Positions 55,598-64,000 of a DNA stretch of 64,000 nucleotides are shown here, piece after piece. Source of the DNA: Pseudomonas wenzhouensis (GTDB taxonomy: Bacteria > Pseudomonadota > Gammaproteobacteria > Pseudomonadales > Pseudomonadaceae); NCBI RefSeq assembly GCF_021029445.1, contig NZ_CP072610.1, positions 4,154,001 through 4,218,000 of the forward strand, in the 5' to 3' direction. Position 1 is the first letter of the stretch. Each line of letters begins with the position of its first letter. Under the pieces are notes generated by a model, which saw nothing but the letters and a program-made list of their open reading frames with translations, searched no databases and was not told where the DNA came from. The position numbers and the translations under genes were made by a program.

Positions 55598-56884
55598 ATG
55601 GACTGCACCCAAAACCTGAGCCTGGGCGACCCGCTGGAGCCCGTCCGCAAGGCCACCGCGCAGATGCTGCACGAACGCGACCACAGCTTCTCGCTGCCGC
55701 AGCCGTTCTACAACGACGAGCGCCTGTTCCAGGTCGACATGCAGGAGATCTTCCACAAGGAATGGTTGATCGCCGGCATGACCAGCGAAATCCCGACCAA
55801 GGGCAACTTCCTCACCCTGCAGATCGGCGACAACCCGATCATCGTCATCCGCGGCGCCGAAGGTCAGATCCATGCCTTCCACAACGTCTGCCGCCATCGC
55901 GGTTCGCGCCTGTGCGTCTCCGACAAAGGCAAGGTCGCCAAGCTGGTCTGCCCCTACCACCAATGGACTTATGAGCTCGATGGTCGCCTGTTGTTCGCCG
56001 GCACCGAGATGGGCGAAGACTTCAAGCTCTCCGACTACAACCTCAAACCGGTCAACTGCAAGACCGCTGGCGGCTTCATCTTCATCAGCCTGGCGGACAA
56101 CCCGCCGGCCATCGACGAGTTCCTGAGCACCCTGGCTCATTACATGGAGCCGTACGACATGGAGAACACCAAGGTCGCGGTGCAGAGCGTCATGCACGAG
56201 AAGGCCAACTGGAAGCTGGTGATCGAGAACAACCGCGAGTGCTACCACTGCAACGGTTCGCACCCGGAACTGCTCAACACCCTGCTGGAATGGGATGACG
56301 TCACCGACCCACGCGCCAGCCAGGCGTTCAAGGATCAGGTGGCCGAATGCACCGGCCGCTGGGACAAGGACAACATTCCCTACGCCCACGCCAGCTTCGG
56401 CCTGCGCAACCGCATCGTGCGCATGCCGCTGCTCAAGGGCACCGTCTCCATGACCATGGACGGCGAGCCCGGCTGTAACAAGCTGATGGGCCGCATCACC
56501 GACCCGGACCTTGGCTCCATGCGCATCCTGCACCTGCCGCATTCGTGGAACCACTGCATGGGCGATCACCTGATCAACTTCACCGTATGGCCGGTCAGCG
56601 CCCAGGAGACGATCGTCATCACCAAGTGGCTGGTGCACAAGGATGCAGTAGAAGGCGTCGACTATGACGTGGCGCGCCTGCGCCAGGTGTGGGACGCCAC
56701 CAACGACCAGGATCGACGCCTCGGCGAGGAAAACCAGCGCGGCATCAACTCCACCGCCTACCAGCCGGGCCCGTACTCCAAGACCTACGAGTTCGGCGTG
56801 ATCAACTTCCTCGACTGGTACAGCGAGCGCATGCTCAACAACCTCGGCGACACCCCGGCGCAACTGCGCCAGGTTGAGGGCTGA
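55598..56884 (+). CDS. gbcA: Glycine betaine demethylase Rieske oxygenase GbcA (428 aa)
   Basis: GbcA removes one methyl from glycine betaine as formaldehyde, giving dimethylglycine, with electrons from GbcB. The Rieske [2Fe-2S] ligands are in NVCRHRGSRLC and LVCPYHQWTYEL (residues ~92-130). The non-heme iron domain has NNRECYHCNGSHPEL with the two His, and the third ligand Asp is expected in the C-terminal part. GAGGAG precedes the ATG by six bases. It begins the pathway that the sox genes complete; dimethylglycine dehydrogenase genes (dgc) are not in the window. Confidence 0.95.
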   Translation: MDCTQNLSLGDPLEPVRKATAQMLHERDHSFSLPQPFYNDERLFQVDMQEIFHKEWLIAGMTSEIPTKGNFLTLQIGDNPIIVIRGAEGQIHAFHNVCRHRGSRLCVSDKGKVAKLVCPYHQWTYELDGRLLFAGTEMGEDFKLSDYNLKPVNCKTAGGFIFISLADNPPAIDEFLSTLAHYMEPYDMENTKVAVQSVMHEKANWKLVIENNRECYHCNGSHPELLNTLLEWDDVTDPRASQAFKDQVAECTGRWDKDNIPYAHASFGLRNRIVRMPLLKGTVSMTMDGEPGCNKLMGRITDPDLGSMRILHLPHSWNHCMGDHLINFTVWPVSAQETIVITKWLVHKDAVEGVDYDVARLRQVWDATNDQDRRLGEENQRGINSTAYQPGPYSKTYEFGVINFLDWYSERMLNNLGDTPAQLRQVEG

Positions 56885-57026
56885 CAACGCCCCGACGGGC
56901 CATGCCAGTGGCCGGCCTCATTAGGCCGGCCACTTCCCCCGTAAGCCTCCCCGCAGCAAGCGCATCACTGAACGCCGAGCGCAGGCTAGCTCAGCACAAA
57001 CGCCGCGCGTGCGCGCAAACTGATCC

Positions 57027-57656
57027 TTACTGAGCGTCGCCCTTGAAGCCCTTGGCGACGAAGTACACCTCACGCGAACGCGGACGCGAGGCTGCCGGCT
57101 TGCGCACCATGACCTTCTCGAAGGAACGCCGTACGTCGCGCAGGTACTCATCCGAACCCTCGCCCTGAAACACCTTGGCGACGAAGTTGCCGCCAGGTTT
57201 GAGCACCTGTCGGGCCATGTCCAGCACCAGTTCCACCAGATACATCGACGCTGCCTGATCGGCCACGCCGACGCCGCTGATATTGGGGGCGATGTCAGAG
57301 ACGATCAAATCCGGGCGACGACCATCGAGCAGATCGAGAATCTGCTGGAACACCTTGTCGTCGGTGAAGTCACCCTGAATGAAGTCGACGTTATCGAGCG
57401 AATCCATCGGCAGGATGTCGCTGGCGATTACCCGGCCGGTGGCCCCCACCATACGTCCGGCGATCTGCGACCAGCCACCGGGGGCCGAGCCCAGATCCAT
57501 CATCAGCATACCGGGACGAATCAGCTTGTCCTTTTCGTTGATCTCGATCAGCTTGTAGGCGGCACGCGAGCGGTAGCCGTCCTTCTGCGCCTGCTTCACG
57601 TAGGGATCGTTCACATGTTCGTTCAGCCAGCGGCTGCTGCTTTTTGAGCGTTTCAT
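57027..57656 (-). CDS. rlmE: 23S rRNA 2'-O-ribose methyltransferase RlmE (FtsJ; 209 aa)
   Basis: RlmE methylates U2552 of 23S rRNA using SAM, aiding 50S assembly. It has the family N-terminus [33 protein letters not shown] (catalytic Lys), SAM motif [16 protein letters not shown], catalytic Asp in [12 protein letters not shown], and catalytic Lys in [13 protein letters not shown]. Length equals the E. coli protein. The expected neighbour ftsH is not in the window; a SpoU methyltransferase gene is divergent. Confidence 0.97.
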   Translation of the reverse strand: MKRSKSSSRWLNEHVNDPYVKQAQKDGYRSRAAYKLIEINEKDKLIRPGMLMMDLGSAPGGWSQIAGRMVGATGRVIASDILPMDSLDNVDFIQGDFTDDKVFQQILDLLDGRRPDLIVSDIAPNISGVGVADQAASMYLVELVLDMARQVLKPGGNFVAKVFQGEGSDEYLRDVRRSFEKVMVRKPAASRPRSREVYFVAKGFKGDAQ

Positions 57657-57858
57657 CGTTCAACCAGATCAATTCCAGGAAGGCAGCCCGCCGGCATGGT
57701 GACCCGGGCTGCACAATTGTCGCGAGTATAAGCCATCGCAGCCCTCCGGCTCACGCCGGCCGGCCCTGCAGCCTGACAGCCCGCCGGGTGGCAGGTACAA
57801 TCGCAGCGGCCTCGCTACCGCGAGGAGCCCCGCTTTCACGCCCCTTTCCAGGCCTTCC

Positions 57859-58584
57859 ATGAAACTCGACGACGTCAAGAAACTGCAGCAGAAAAAGTAC
57901 CGGGAGCAATTCGGCCACTTCCTCGTCGAGGGCGAACACCTGGTGCTGGAACTGCAGAAAGCGGCGCAGCACGCGCCCCTACTGGCAAGCAGCGAACTCT
58001 ACGTCACGGCCGCCTACGAGCACTGGCAGAGCCCGTTCAGGACGCACCTGATCAGTGACCGGCAGATGGCGCAGATCGCCGACACCAAGACCCCCCAGGG
58101 GATCATCGCGGTAGTGCCGATGGCGGCGATTGGCTCCGACCCGTCGGCGCCCGCCGGCAAGGCCATCTACCTGCACGAGATCCAGGACCCCGGCAACCTC
58201 GGCACCATCCTGCGCAGCCTCGCCTGGTTCGGCGGCTTCCGCTGCCTGCTCAGCCCCGGCAGCGTCGACCCCTTCAATCCCAAGGTGGTGCGCGCCAGCA
58301 TGGGGGCAATCTTTCACACCCCCATCGAGCAGGATGTCAGCCTCGACAACCTGAGCACGCGCTTTGCACGCATCGCCTGCCTCGACATGCAGGGCCAAAG
58401 CCTGCGCGCACCGGCCTTCGCGCAGGCCGAGTGCTACCTGTTCGGCAACGAAGCGCGCGGCGTCCCCAGCCAGGCGCTGAGCGAGCTCAACGCCACGCCG
58501 TTCAGCATCGCCGGCAGCGGCGCGATCGAGTCACTGAACCTGGCCAGCACGGTAAACATCTGTGTGTATGAGCTGAGCCGCTAG
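57859..58584 (+). CDS. SpoU/TrmH-family RNA methyltransferase (241 aa)
   Basis: This is a SPOUT methyltransferase with a substrate-binding N-terminal domain (KYREQFGHFLVEGEHLVLELQKA). The knot motifs are IYLHEIQDPGNLGTILRSLAWFG (motif 1), CYLFGNEARGVPSQAL (motif 2), and SIAGSGAIESLNLASTVNICVYE (motif 3). The target RNA nucleotide cannot be told from sequence; relatives modify 2'-O of rRNA or tRNA. It ends at a strong bidirectional terminator shared with typA. Confidence 0.9.
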   Translation: MKLDDVKKLQQKKYREQFGHFLVEGEHLVLELQKAAQHAPLLASSELYVTAAYEHWQSPFRTHLISDRQMAQIADTKTPQGIIAVVPMAAIGSDPSAPAGKAIYLHEIQDPGNLGTILRSLAWFGGFRCLLSPGSVDPFNPKVVRASMGAIFHTPIEQDVSLDNLSTRFARIACLDMQGQSLRAPAFAQAECYLFGNEARGVPSQALSELNATPFSIAGSGAIESLNLASTVNICVYELSR

Positions 58585-58630
58585 CCCGCGACTCATGCCC
58601 GCGCGTCCCGGCGCTCGGCGAAAACCCACA

Positions 58631-58668
58631 AAAAAGCCCCGCCAGATCGCTCTGGCGGGGCTTTTCAG
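58631..58668. terminator. Bidirectional terminator between SpoU gene and typA
   Basis: AAAAAAGCCCCGCCAGA and TCTGGCGGGGCTTTT form a near-perfect stem with A/T tracts on both sides, placed between the convergent SpoU-type gene and typA. Confidence 0.9.
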
Positions 58669-58690
58669 TTACAGCGCTAAGCTAGCCGCA

Positions 58691-60514
58691 TCAAGCCTTG
58701 TTGGCTTTCTTGGCAGCGCGGGTGCGCTCGCCTTCGTCGAGGATCTTCTTGCGCAGACGGATCGACTTCGGCGTCACTTCGCACAGCTCGTCATCCTGGA
58801 TGAACTCCAGGGCCTGCTCCAGGGTGAAGCGAACCGGCGGTACCAGAGCGATGGTTTCATCCTTGCCCGAAGCACGCATGTTGTCGAGCTTCTTGCCCTT
58901 GGTGGGGTTGACGCCCAGGTCGTTGTCGCGGCTGTTCAGGCCGATGATCTGACCGTTGTAGATTTCCTGGCCGTGCTCGATGAACAGCTTGCCGCGCGCC
59001 TGCAGGGTTTCCAGGGAGTAGGTCAGCGCCTTTCCGGTATCGATCGACACCAGTACGCCGTTCTGACGGCCAGACATGGTGCCCGGCTTAACGGTGTCGT
59101 AACGGTCGAAGATCGAGGTCAGGATGCCGGCGCCGTTGGTCAGGGTGAGGAACTGGTTACGGAAACCGATCAGACCGCGAGCCGGGATGTTGTATTCCAG
59201 GCGCACACGGCCTTTGCCGTCCGGCGCCATGTTGGTCAGGTCGCCCTTACGCAGGCCCATCTCCTCCATGACCTTGCCCTGGGCTTCTTCCGGGATGTCG
59301 ATGGTGACGTTCTCGTACGGCTCCTGCTTGACGCCGTTGACTTCACGGATGATCACTTCCGGACGGCCGACGCCCATTTCGAAGCCTTCGCGGCGCATGG
59401 TTTCGATCAGTACCGAGAGGTGCAGCTCGCCACGACCAGAGACCTTGAACTTGTCGGCGCTGTCGCCCTCTTCAACGCGCAGGGCCACGTTGTACAGCAG
59501 CTCCTTGTCCAGACGCTCCTTGATGTTGCGGCTGGTGACGAACTTGCCTTCCTTGCCGCAGAACGGCGAATCGTTGACCTGGAAGGTCATCGACACGGTC
59601 GGCTCGTCGACGGTCAGCGGCTTCATCGCCTCGACATGGTTGATGTCGCACAGGGTGTCGGAGATGAACAGCTGGTCCATGCCGCTGACGCAGACGATGT
59701 CACCGGCGGTGGCTTCTTCGACGTCTACGCGGTGCAGGCCGTGGTGGCCCATCAGTTTGAGGATACGGCCGTTACGCTTCTTGCCGTCGACGTCGATGGC
59801 CACTACCGGCGTGTTCGGCTTGACGCGACCACGGGCGATACGGCCAACGCCGATGATGCCGAGGAAGCTGTTGTAGTCCAGCGCGGAGATCTGCATCTGG
59901 AACGGGCCGTCGAGGTCGACGTTCGGCGCCGGCACGTGGTCGACGATGGCCTGGTACAGCGGGGTCAGGTCTTCGGCCATGTCGCTGTGGTCGAGACCGG
60001 CGATGCCGTTCAGGGCGCTGGCGTAAACGACCTGGAAGTCGAGTTGCTCGTCAGTGGCGCCGAGGTTGTCGAACAGGTCGAAGATCTGGTCCATGACCCA
60101 GTCAGGACGCGCGCCCGGACGGTCGATCTTGTTGATCACGACGATCGGCTTGAGGCCAGCTTCGAAGGCCTTCTTGGTCACGAAGCGGGTTTGCGGCATC
60201 GGGCCGTCCTGGGCGTCGACCACCAGCAGTACGGAGTCGACCATCGACATCACGCGCTCGACTTCACCGCCGAAGTCGGCGTGGCCGGGGGTGTCGACGA
60301 TGTTGATGCGGTAGTCGTTCCACTTGATGGCGGTGTTCTTGGCCAGAATGGTAATGCCGCGCTCTTTTTCCTGGTCGTTGCTGTCCATCACGCGCTCGTC
60401 GTTGAGCTCGTTACGCTCCAGGGTGCCGGATTGACGCAGCAGGGCGTCGACGAGGGTGGTTTTGCCATGGTCGACGTGGGCGATGATGGCGATGTTGCGC
60501 AGTTTTTCGATCAC
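58691..60514 (-). CDS. typA: Ribosome-associated GTPase TypA/BipA (607 aa)
   Basis: This translational GTPase acts in 50S assembly and stress or cold adaptation. G1 is [18 protein letters not shown]2 surroundings are [14 protein letters not shown]3 is [12 protein letters not shown], and G4 is [16 protein letters not shown]. The EF-G-like domains and BipA-specific C-terminus ([41 protein letters not shown]) are complete. It lies downstream of thiI on the same strand with a 150 bp gap. Confidence 0.98.
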   Translation of the reverse strand: MIEKLRNIAIIAHVDHGKTTLVDALLRQSGTLERNELNDERVMDSNDQEKERGITILAKNTAIKWNDYRINIVDTPGHADFGGEVERVMSMVDSVLLVVDAQDGPMPQTRFVTKKAFEAGLKPIVVINKIDRPGARPDWVMDQIFDLFDNLGATDEQLDFQVVYASALNGIAGLDHSDMAEDLTPLYQAIVDHVPAPNVDLDGPFQMQISALDYNSFLGIIGVGRIARGRVKPNTPVVAIDVDGKKRNGRILKLMGHHGLHRVDVEEATAGDIVCVSGMDQLFISDTLCDINHVEAMKPLTVDEPTVSMTFQVNDSPFCGKEGKFVTSRNIKERLDKELLYNVALRVEEGDSADKFKVSGRGELHLSVLIETMRREGFEMGVGRPEVIIREVNGVKQEPYENVTIDIPEEAQGKVMEEMGLRKGDLTNMAPDGKGRVRLEYNIPARGLIGFRNQFLTLTNGAGILTSIFDRYDTVKPGTMSGRQNGVLVSIDTGKALTYSLETLQARGKLFIEHGQEIYNGQIIGLNSRDNDLGVNPTKGKKLDNMRASGKDETIALVPPVRFTLEQALEFIQDDELCEVTPKSIRLRKKILDEGERTRAAKKANKA

Positions 60515-60664
60515 TGTATGTATCTCGATCAGAGGATTCGGTGTGTCGCCCAGCCTGGACGACGAATATGAAGAAATTGGAGTCAGCGGGCCGAATACGG
60601 CACCTGTGAAAGCGAGCGGTCGGGAGGGCGATGGCGGATACTCCCGCCATTGAGCCCCGGCGTT

Positions 60665-62119
60665 CTATGACGGACGATAAACGCGCACATTGGCATGCCC
60701 CTCACTCAACAGATGATGGGCATGCAGGCGACTCATGACGCCCTTGTCGCAATACAGCAGGTACTGGCGGTTCTCATCCAGTTCCTTGAATTTGTTGTTC
60801 AGCGCGTAGAACGGCAGCGCCTGCACTTCGATGCCCGGCACGTCCAGCGGCTGGTCTTCGGCGGCATCGGGGTGACGGATATCGATGACGATCTGTCCGG
60901 CCAGCGCTTCGCCGACTTCCTCGACCTGCACGTCCTTGCCCAGTTCGTCGATCACACGGTCGATGGGCAGTTGGGTGGCGCGTTCCAGGGCACGTTCGAG
61001 GATGGCCATGTCGAACTGCGCCTCCTCGTACTCGATGCGATAACTGCGCGCCTTGGTGGTCGGGTTGACCGAGATCACGCCGCAATACTCCGGCATGTTC
61101 TTGGCGAATTCGGCGGTGCCGATGCGCGTGGCGGTGTCGATGATGTCCTGCTTGTGGCTGGCGATCAGTGGGCGCATCACCAGCATGTCGGTGGCCGAGT
61201 CGATCACCGCCAGGTTGGTCAGGGTCTGGCTCGAGACCTGGCTGATCGCCTCACCGGTGACCAGCGCTTCGATCTGCAGGTTTTCGGCAATACGGGTGGC
61301 CGCGCGAAGCATCATGCGTTTGAGGATAACGCCCATCTGGCTGTTGTCGACCTTGCCGAGAATCTCGCCGACCACTTCCTCGAACGGCACGCTGATGAAC
61401 AGCACACGCTGCGAGCGGCCGAACTTCTGCCATAGATAGTGCGCCACTTCCATCACGCCCAGCTCATGGGCACGACCGCCGAGGTTGAAGAAGCAGAAGT
61501 GACTGACCAGGCCGCGACGCATCATCTGATAGGCCGCCACGGTGGAGTCGAAGCCGCCACTCATCAGCACCAGGGTCTGTTCCAGCGAACCGAGCGGATA
61601 GCCGCCGAGCCCTTCGTGACGGTTATGCACCACAAAGAGGCGCTGATCGCGAATCTCCATGCGCACTTCGACATCCGGCTTCTTCAGATCGATGCCGGCT
61701 GCATTGCACTCGCGGCGCAGGCGCGAACCGACATGACGCTCGACATCGATGGAGCTGAACGCATGCTTGCCGCCACGCTTGCAGCGTACGGCAAAGACCT
61801 TGCCCGGCAGCTGGTCGGCGTAATGGCGCTTGCAGTGTTCGGTGATGTCGTCGAGATCGCCCAGCGGGTACTCATTCACCTCGAGGAACAGACCAATGCC
61901 CGGCGTGTTACGCAGGCGTTCGGTCATCTCGGCCAGCAGCCTGGCATCGTCCAGGTCGGTCTCGACCTCCAGATTGTCCCAGACACCGGTCACCCGAACG
62001 TCGGGGTCAAGATCACGCAGCACGGAGCGAATGTTCTTCCCCAACTGGCGGATGAACTGCTTGCGCACCGGGCGGCTCTTGATGGTGATTTCCGGGAAAA
62101 CTTTGACGATGAGCTTCAT
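60665..62119 (-). CDS. thiI: tRNA sulfurtransferase ThiI (484 aa)
   Basis: ThiI makes 4-thiouridine at position 8 of tRNA and supplies sulfur for the thiamine thiazole. An N-terminal ferredoxin-like/THUMP region (residues ~1-165) precedes the PP-loop ATP pyrophosphatase motif [14 protein letters not shown] and a C-terminal rhodanese domain with catalytic Cys in [18 protein letters not shown]. The start [22 protein letters not shown] is the conserved one; the frame extends 21 codons upstream. It is divergent from glnA, an arrangement common in pseudomonads. Confidence 0.97.
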   Translation of the reverse strand: MKLIVKVFPEITIKSRPVRKQFIRQLGKNIRSVLRDLDPDVRVTGVWDNLEVETDLDDARLLAEMTERLRNTPGIGLFLEVNEYPLGDLDDITEHCKRHYADQLPGKVFAVRCKRGGKHAFSSIDVERHVGSRLRRECNAAGIDLKKPDVEVRMEIRDQRLFVVHNRHEGLGGYPLGSLEQTLVLMSGGFDSTVAAYQMMRRGLVSHFCFFNLGGRAHELGVMEVAHYLWQKFGRSQRVLFISVPFEEVVGEILGKVDNSQMGVILKRMMLRAATRIAENLQIEALVTGEAISQVSSQTLTNLAVIDSATDMLVMRPLIASHKQDIIDTATRIGTAEFAKNMPEYCGVISVNPTTKARSYRIEYEEAQFDMAILERALERATQLPIDRVIDELGKDVQVEEVGEALAGQIVIDIRHPDAAEDQPLDVPGIEVQALPFYALNNKFKELDENRQYLLYCDKGVMSRLHAHHLLSEGHANVRVYRPS

Positions 62120-62215
62120 GAATAAGCCGCCCACTTGGGGGACGAAAAAACAGGGGCGCGGATTATAGCGGAAATTGTTCAAGCTTTGACCAAAAATACT
62201 GCATCGATCACTTCA

Positions 62216-62232
62216 TGCACCAAAATGGTTCT
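62216..62232 (+). promoter_or_regulatory. NtrC-like site upstream of glnA
   Basis: TGCACC-AAAAT-GGTTCT resembles the TGCACC-N5-GGTGCA consensus (10 of 12). It is centred ~120 bases before the sigma-54 element, a usual enhancer distance. Confidence 0.6.
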
Positions 62233-62335
62233 TTATTGAAATTTCCAGCCCCTAAACAGTGCAAATATTCCTGGCAAATGACGACGCAGGCGGCGCAATC
62301 CCTGAGTTTCGCGGCTTCTGCCCAATACAGGGCAC

Positions 62336-62351
62336 TGGCATGCAATTTGCT
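62336..62351 (+). promoter_or_regulatory. Sigma-54 promoter of glnA
   Basis: TGGCATGCAATTTGCT has GG and GC exactly ten bases apart and a full TTGC -12 box. It lies ~97 bases before the glnA ATG. Confidence 0.85.
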
Positions 62352-62447
62352 CCCTTGTGAGGCAGGTCGCCCTGAAGGACTATCCCGCCGGGCTTCACCG
62401 CATCTTCAAGGCTTATCGACAAGAGCCTTTTCCACCTGGAGGACAAC

Positions 62448-63854
62448 ATGTCTAAGGCTGTTCAACTGATCAAAGAACACGACGTGAAGTGGGTAGACCT
62501 GCGCTTCACCGACACCAAGGGCAAACAGCATCACGTGACCATGCCGGCCCGTGACGCCTTGGACGAAGACTTCTTCGAACACGGCAAGATGTTCGACGGC
62601 TCGTCCATCCACGGCTGGAAAGGCATCGAAGCCTCCGACATGATCCTGATGCCGGTCGATGAAACCTCCGTGCTGGATCCGTTCACCGAAGAGCCGACCC
62701 TGATCATCGTCTGCGACATCATCGAGCCGAGCACCATGCAAGGCTACGATCGTGACCCGCGCTCGATCGCCAAGCGCGCTGAAGAGTTCCTGAAAACCAC
62801 CGGCATTGGTGACACCGTATTCGTCGGCCCGGAGCCGGAGTTCTTCATCTTCGATCAGGTGAAGTTCAAGTCCGACATCTCCGGCTCGATGTTCAAGATC
62901 TACTCCGAGCAAGGTTCCTGGATGACGGACCAGGACGTCGAAGGCGGCAACAAGGGCCACCGCCCGGCTGTCAAAGGCGGTTACTTCCCGGTTCCGCCGT
63001 GCGACCACGACCACGAAATCCGTACTGCCATGTGCAATGCCATGGAAGAAATGGGTCTGGTCGTCGAAGTGCACCACCACGAAGTGGCCACTGCCGGTCA
63101 GAACGAAATCGGCGTGAAGTTCAACACCCTGGTGGCCAAGGCTGACGAAGTTCAGACCCTGAAGTACTGCGTGCACAACGTCGCCGATGCCTACGGCAAG
63201 ACCGCGACCTTCATGCCGAAGCCGCTGTACGGCGACAACGGCTCGGGCATGCACGTGCACATGTCGATCTCCAAAGACGGCAAGAACACCTTCGCGGGTG
63301 AAGGCTATGCCGGTCTGTCCGAGACCGCCCTGTACTTCATCGGCGGCATCATCAAGCACGGTAAGGCCCTGAACGGCTTCACCAACCCGTCGACCAACTC
63401 CTACAAGCGTCTGGTTCCGGGCTTCGAAGCGCCGGTCATGCTGGCCTACTCGGCTCGCAACCGTTCCGCTTCGATCCGTATTCCGTATGTGTCGAGCCCG
63501 AAAGCCCGCCGCATCGAAGCGCGCTTCCCGGACCCGGCTGCCAACCCGTACCTGTGCTTCGCTGCACTGCTGATGGCCGGCCTGGACGGCATCCAGAACA
63601 AGATCCACCCGGGCGATGCCGCCGACAAGAACCTGTACGATCTGCCGCCGGAAGAAGGCAAGCTGATCCCGCAGGTTTGCGGCAGCCTGAAGGAAGCCCT
63701 GGAAGAGCTGGACAAGGGCCGCGCGTTCCTGACCAAGGGCGGCGTGTTCTCCGACGACTTCATCGATGCCTACATCGAGCTGAAGTCCGAAGAGGAAATC
63801 AAGGTACGCACCTTCGTACACCCGCTGGAATACGACCTGTACTACAGCGTCTAA
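62448..63854 (+). CDS. glnA: Glutamine synthetase type I (468 aa)
   Basis: This dodecameric cytosolic enzyme makes glutamine from glutamate, ammonia and ATP. Signatures are [17 protein letters not shown], the ATP-binding [16 protein letters not shown], and the adenylylation segment [10 protein letters not shown] with the modified Tyr, showing GlnE-type control. GGAGG lies seven bases before the ATG. Expression control by NtrC and sigma-54 is predicted from the sites at 62216 and 62336. Monocistronic, with a terminator at 63883. Confidence 0.98.
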   Translation: MSKAVQLIKEHDVKWVDLRFTDTKGKQHHVTMPARDALDEDFFEHGKMFDGSSIHGWKGIEASDMILMPVDETSVLDPFTEEPTLIIVCDIIEPSTMQGYDRDPRSIAKRAEEFLKTTGIGDTVFVGPEPEFFIFDQVKFKSDISGSMFKIYSEQGSWMTDQDVEGGNKGHRPAVKGGYFPVPPCDHDHEIRTAMCNAMEEMGLVVEVHHHEVATAGQNEIGVKFNTLVAKADEVQTLKYCVHNVADAYGKTATFMPKPLYGDNGSGMHVHMSISKDGKNTFAGEGYAGLSETALYFIGGIIKHGKALNGFTNPSTNSYKRLVPGFEAPVMLAYSARNRSASIRIPYVSSPKARRIEARFPDPAANPYLCFAALLMAGLDGIQNKIHPGDAADKNLYDLPPEEGKLIPQVCGSLKEALEELDKGRAFLTKGGVFSDDFIDAYIELKSEEEIKVRTFVHPLEYDLYYSV

Positions 63855-63882
63855 GCCAGATTCGCGCCGCTCTGCGGCGCGC

Positions 63883-63917
63883 CCGAAGCCCCGCCCGGCC
63901 TGCCGTGCGGGGCTTTT
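63883..63917 (+). terminator. Rho-independent terminator after glnA
   Basis: AGCCCCGC...GCGGGGCT followed by TTTTTT, ~30 bases after the glnA stop. Nothing recognisable follows to the end of the window. Confidence 0.9.
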
Positions 63918-64000
63918 TTATGCGCCTGCGCACCGACTGTCGCTACTCGCGAACCCGCTCGCCTCGAATGCTCGCAAGCGGATTTCACCCATACACGACC

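Noticed and set aside
60631..60650. ATGGCGG/CCGCCAT hairpin behind thiI as a terminator
   Set aside because: The stem is short and no T-run follows on either strand.

Overview
The window is high-GC gammaproteobacterial chromosome. Its gene content and order point to Pseudomonas, most likely the mendocina/oleovorans/alcaligenes side of the genus. The main signs are the gbcAB-ltaE-glyA-soxBDAG-purU-fdhA block, the AauRS-linked acidic amino acid transporter, the creBCD genes, the DUF294/DnaQ-like pair beside actP-yjcH, and many Pseudomonas-type palindromic intergenic repeats. No rRNA, tRNA or CRISPR array was seen. The first gene is cut by the window edge.

Layout. 1-8.3 kb: srkA (partial), rarD, an ACT-domain GcvR-like regulator, a GNAT acetyltransferase, malate synthase G, and a cNMP/CBS/nucleotidyltransferase gene overlapping a DnaQ-like exonuclease. 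8.3-11.2 kb: an accessory island made of a ~600 bp imperfect inverted repeat and a complete group II intron (class C-like) lying directly behind the actP terminator. 11.3-17.5 kb: two sodium/acetate-type symporters, each with a small membrane partner, with trhP between them. 17.6-28 kb: a TonB-receptor remnant, creD, an overlapping FAN1-nuclease/Rad3-helicase pair, an HNH gene with integron-cassette-like ends, then creC and creB; the cre locus is split by ~5.7 kb. 28-34 kb: CBS protein, chemotaxis receptor with a strikingly foldable upstream region, retropepsin-like protease, HD-GYP protein, acyltransferase. 34-41 kb: gltIJKL acidic amino acid ABC transporter with the AauS/AauR two-component system. 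A sigma-54 promoter and two AauR-type palindromes lie upstream of gltI.

41-57 kb is a glycine betaine catabolic island. GbcA/GbcB demethylate betaine to dimethylglycine, and SoxBDAG oxidises sarcosine to glycine with release of C1 units. GlyA and LtaE connect glycine, serine and threonine. PurU and FdhA dispose of formyl-THF and formaldehyde. An IS110-family element sits between purU and soxG. 57-64 kb is housekeeping: rlmE, a SpoU-type RNA methyltransferase, typA, thiI and glnA, the last with a clear sigma-54 promoter and an NtrC-like site.

The least explained items are the foldable RNA region before the chemotaxis receptor, the cassette-like HNH gene, the IS110 element with a possible guide RNA region, alternative base-pairing in the glcB leader, and a cluster of DnaA-box-like motifs upstream of glyA.
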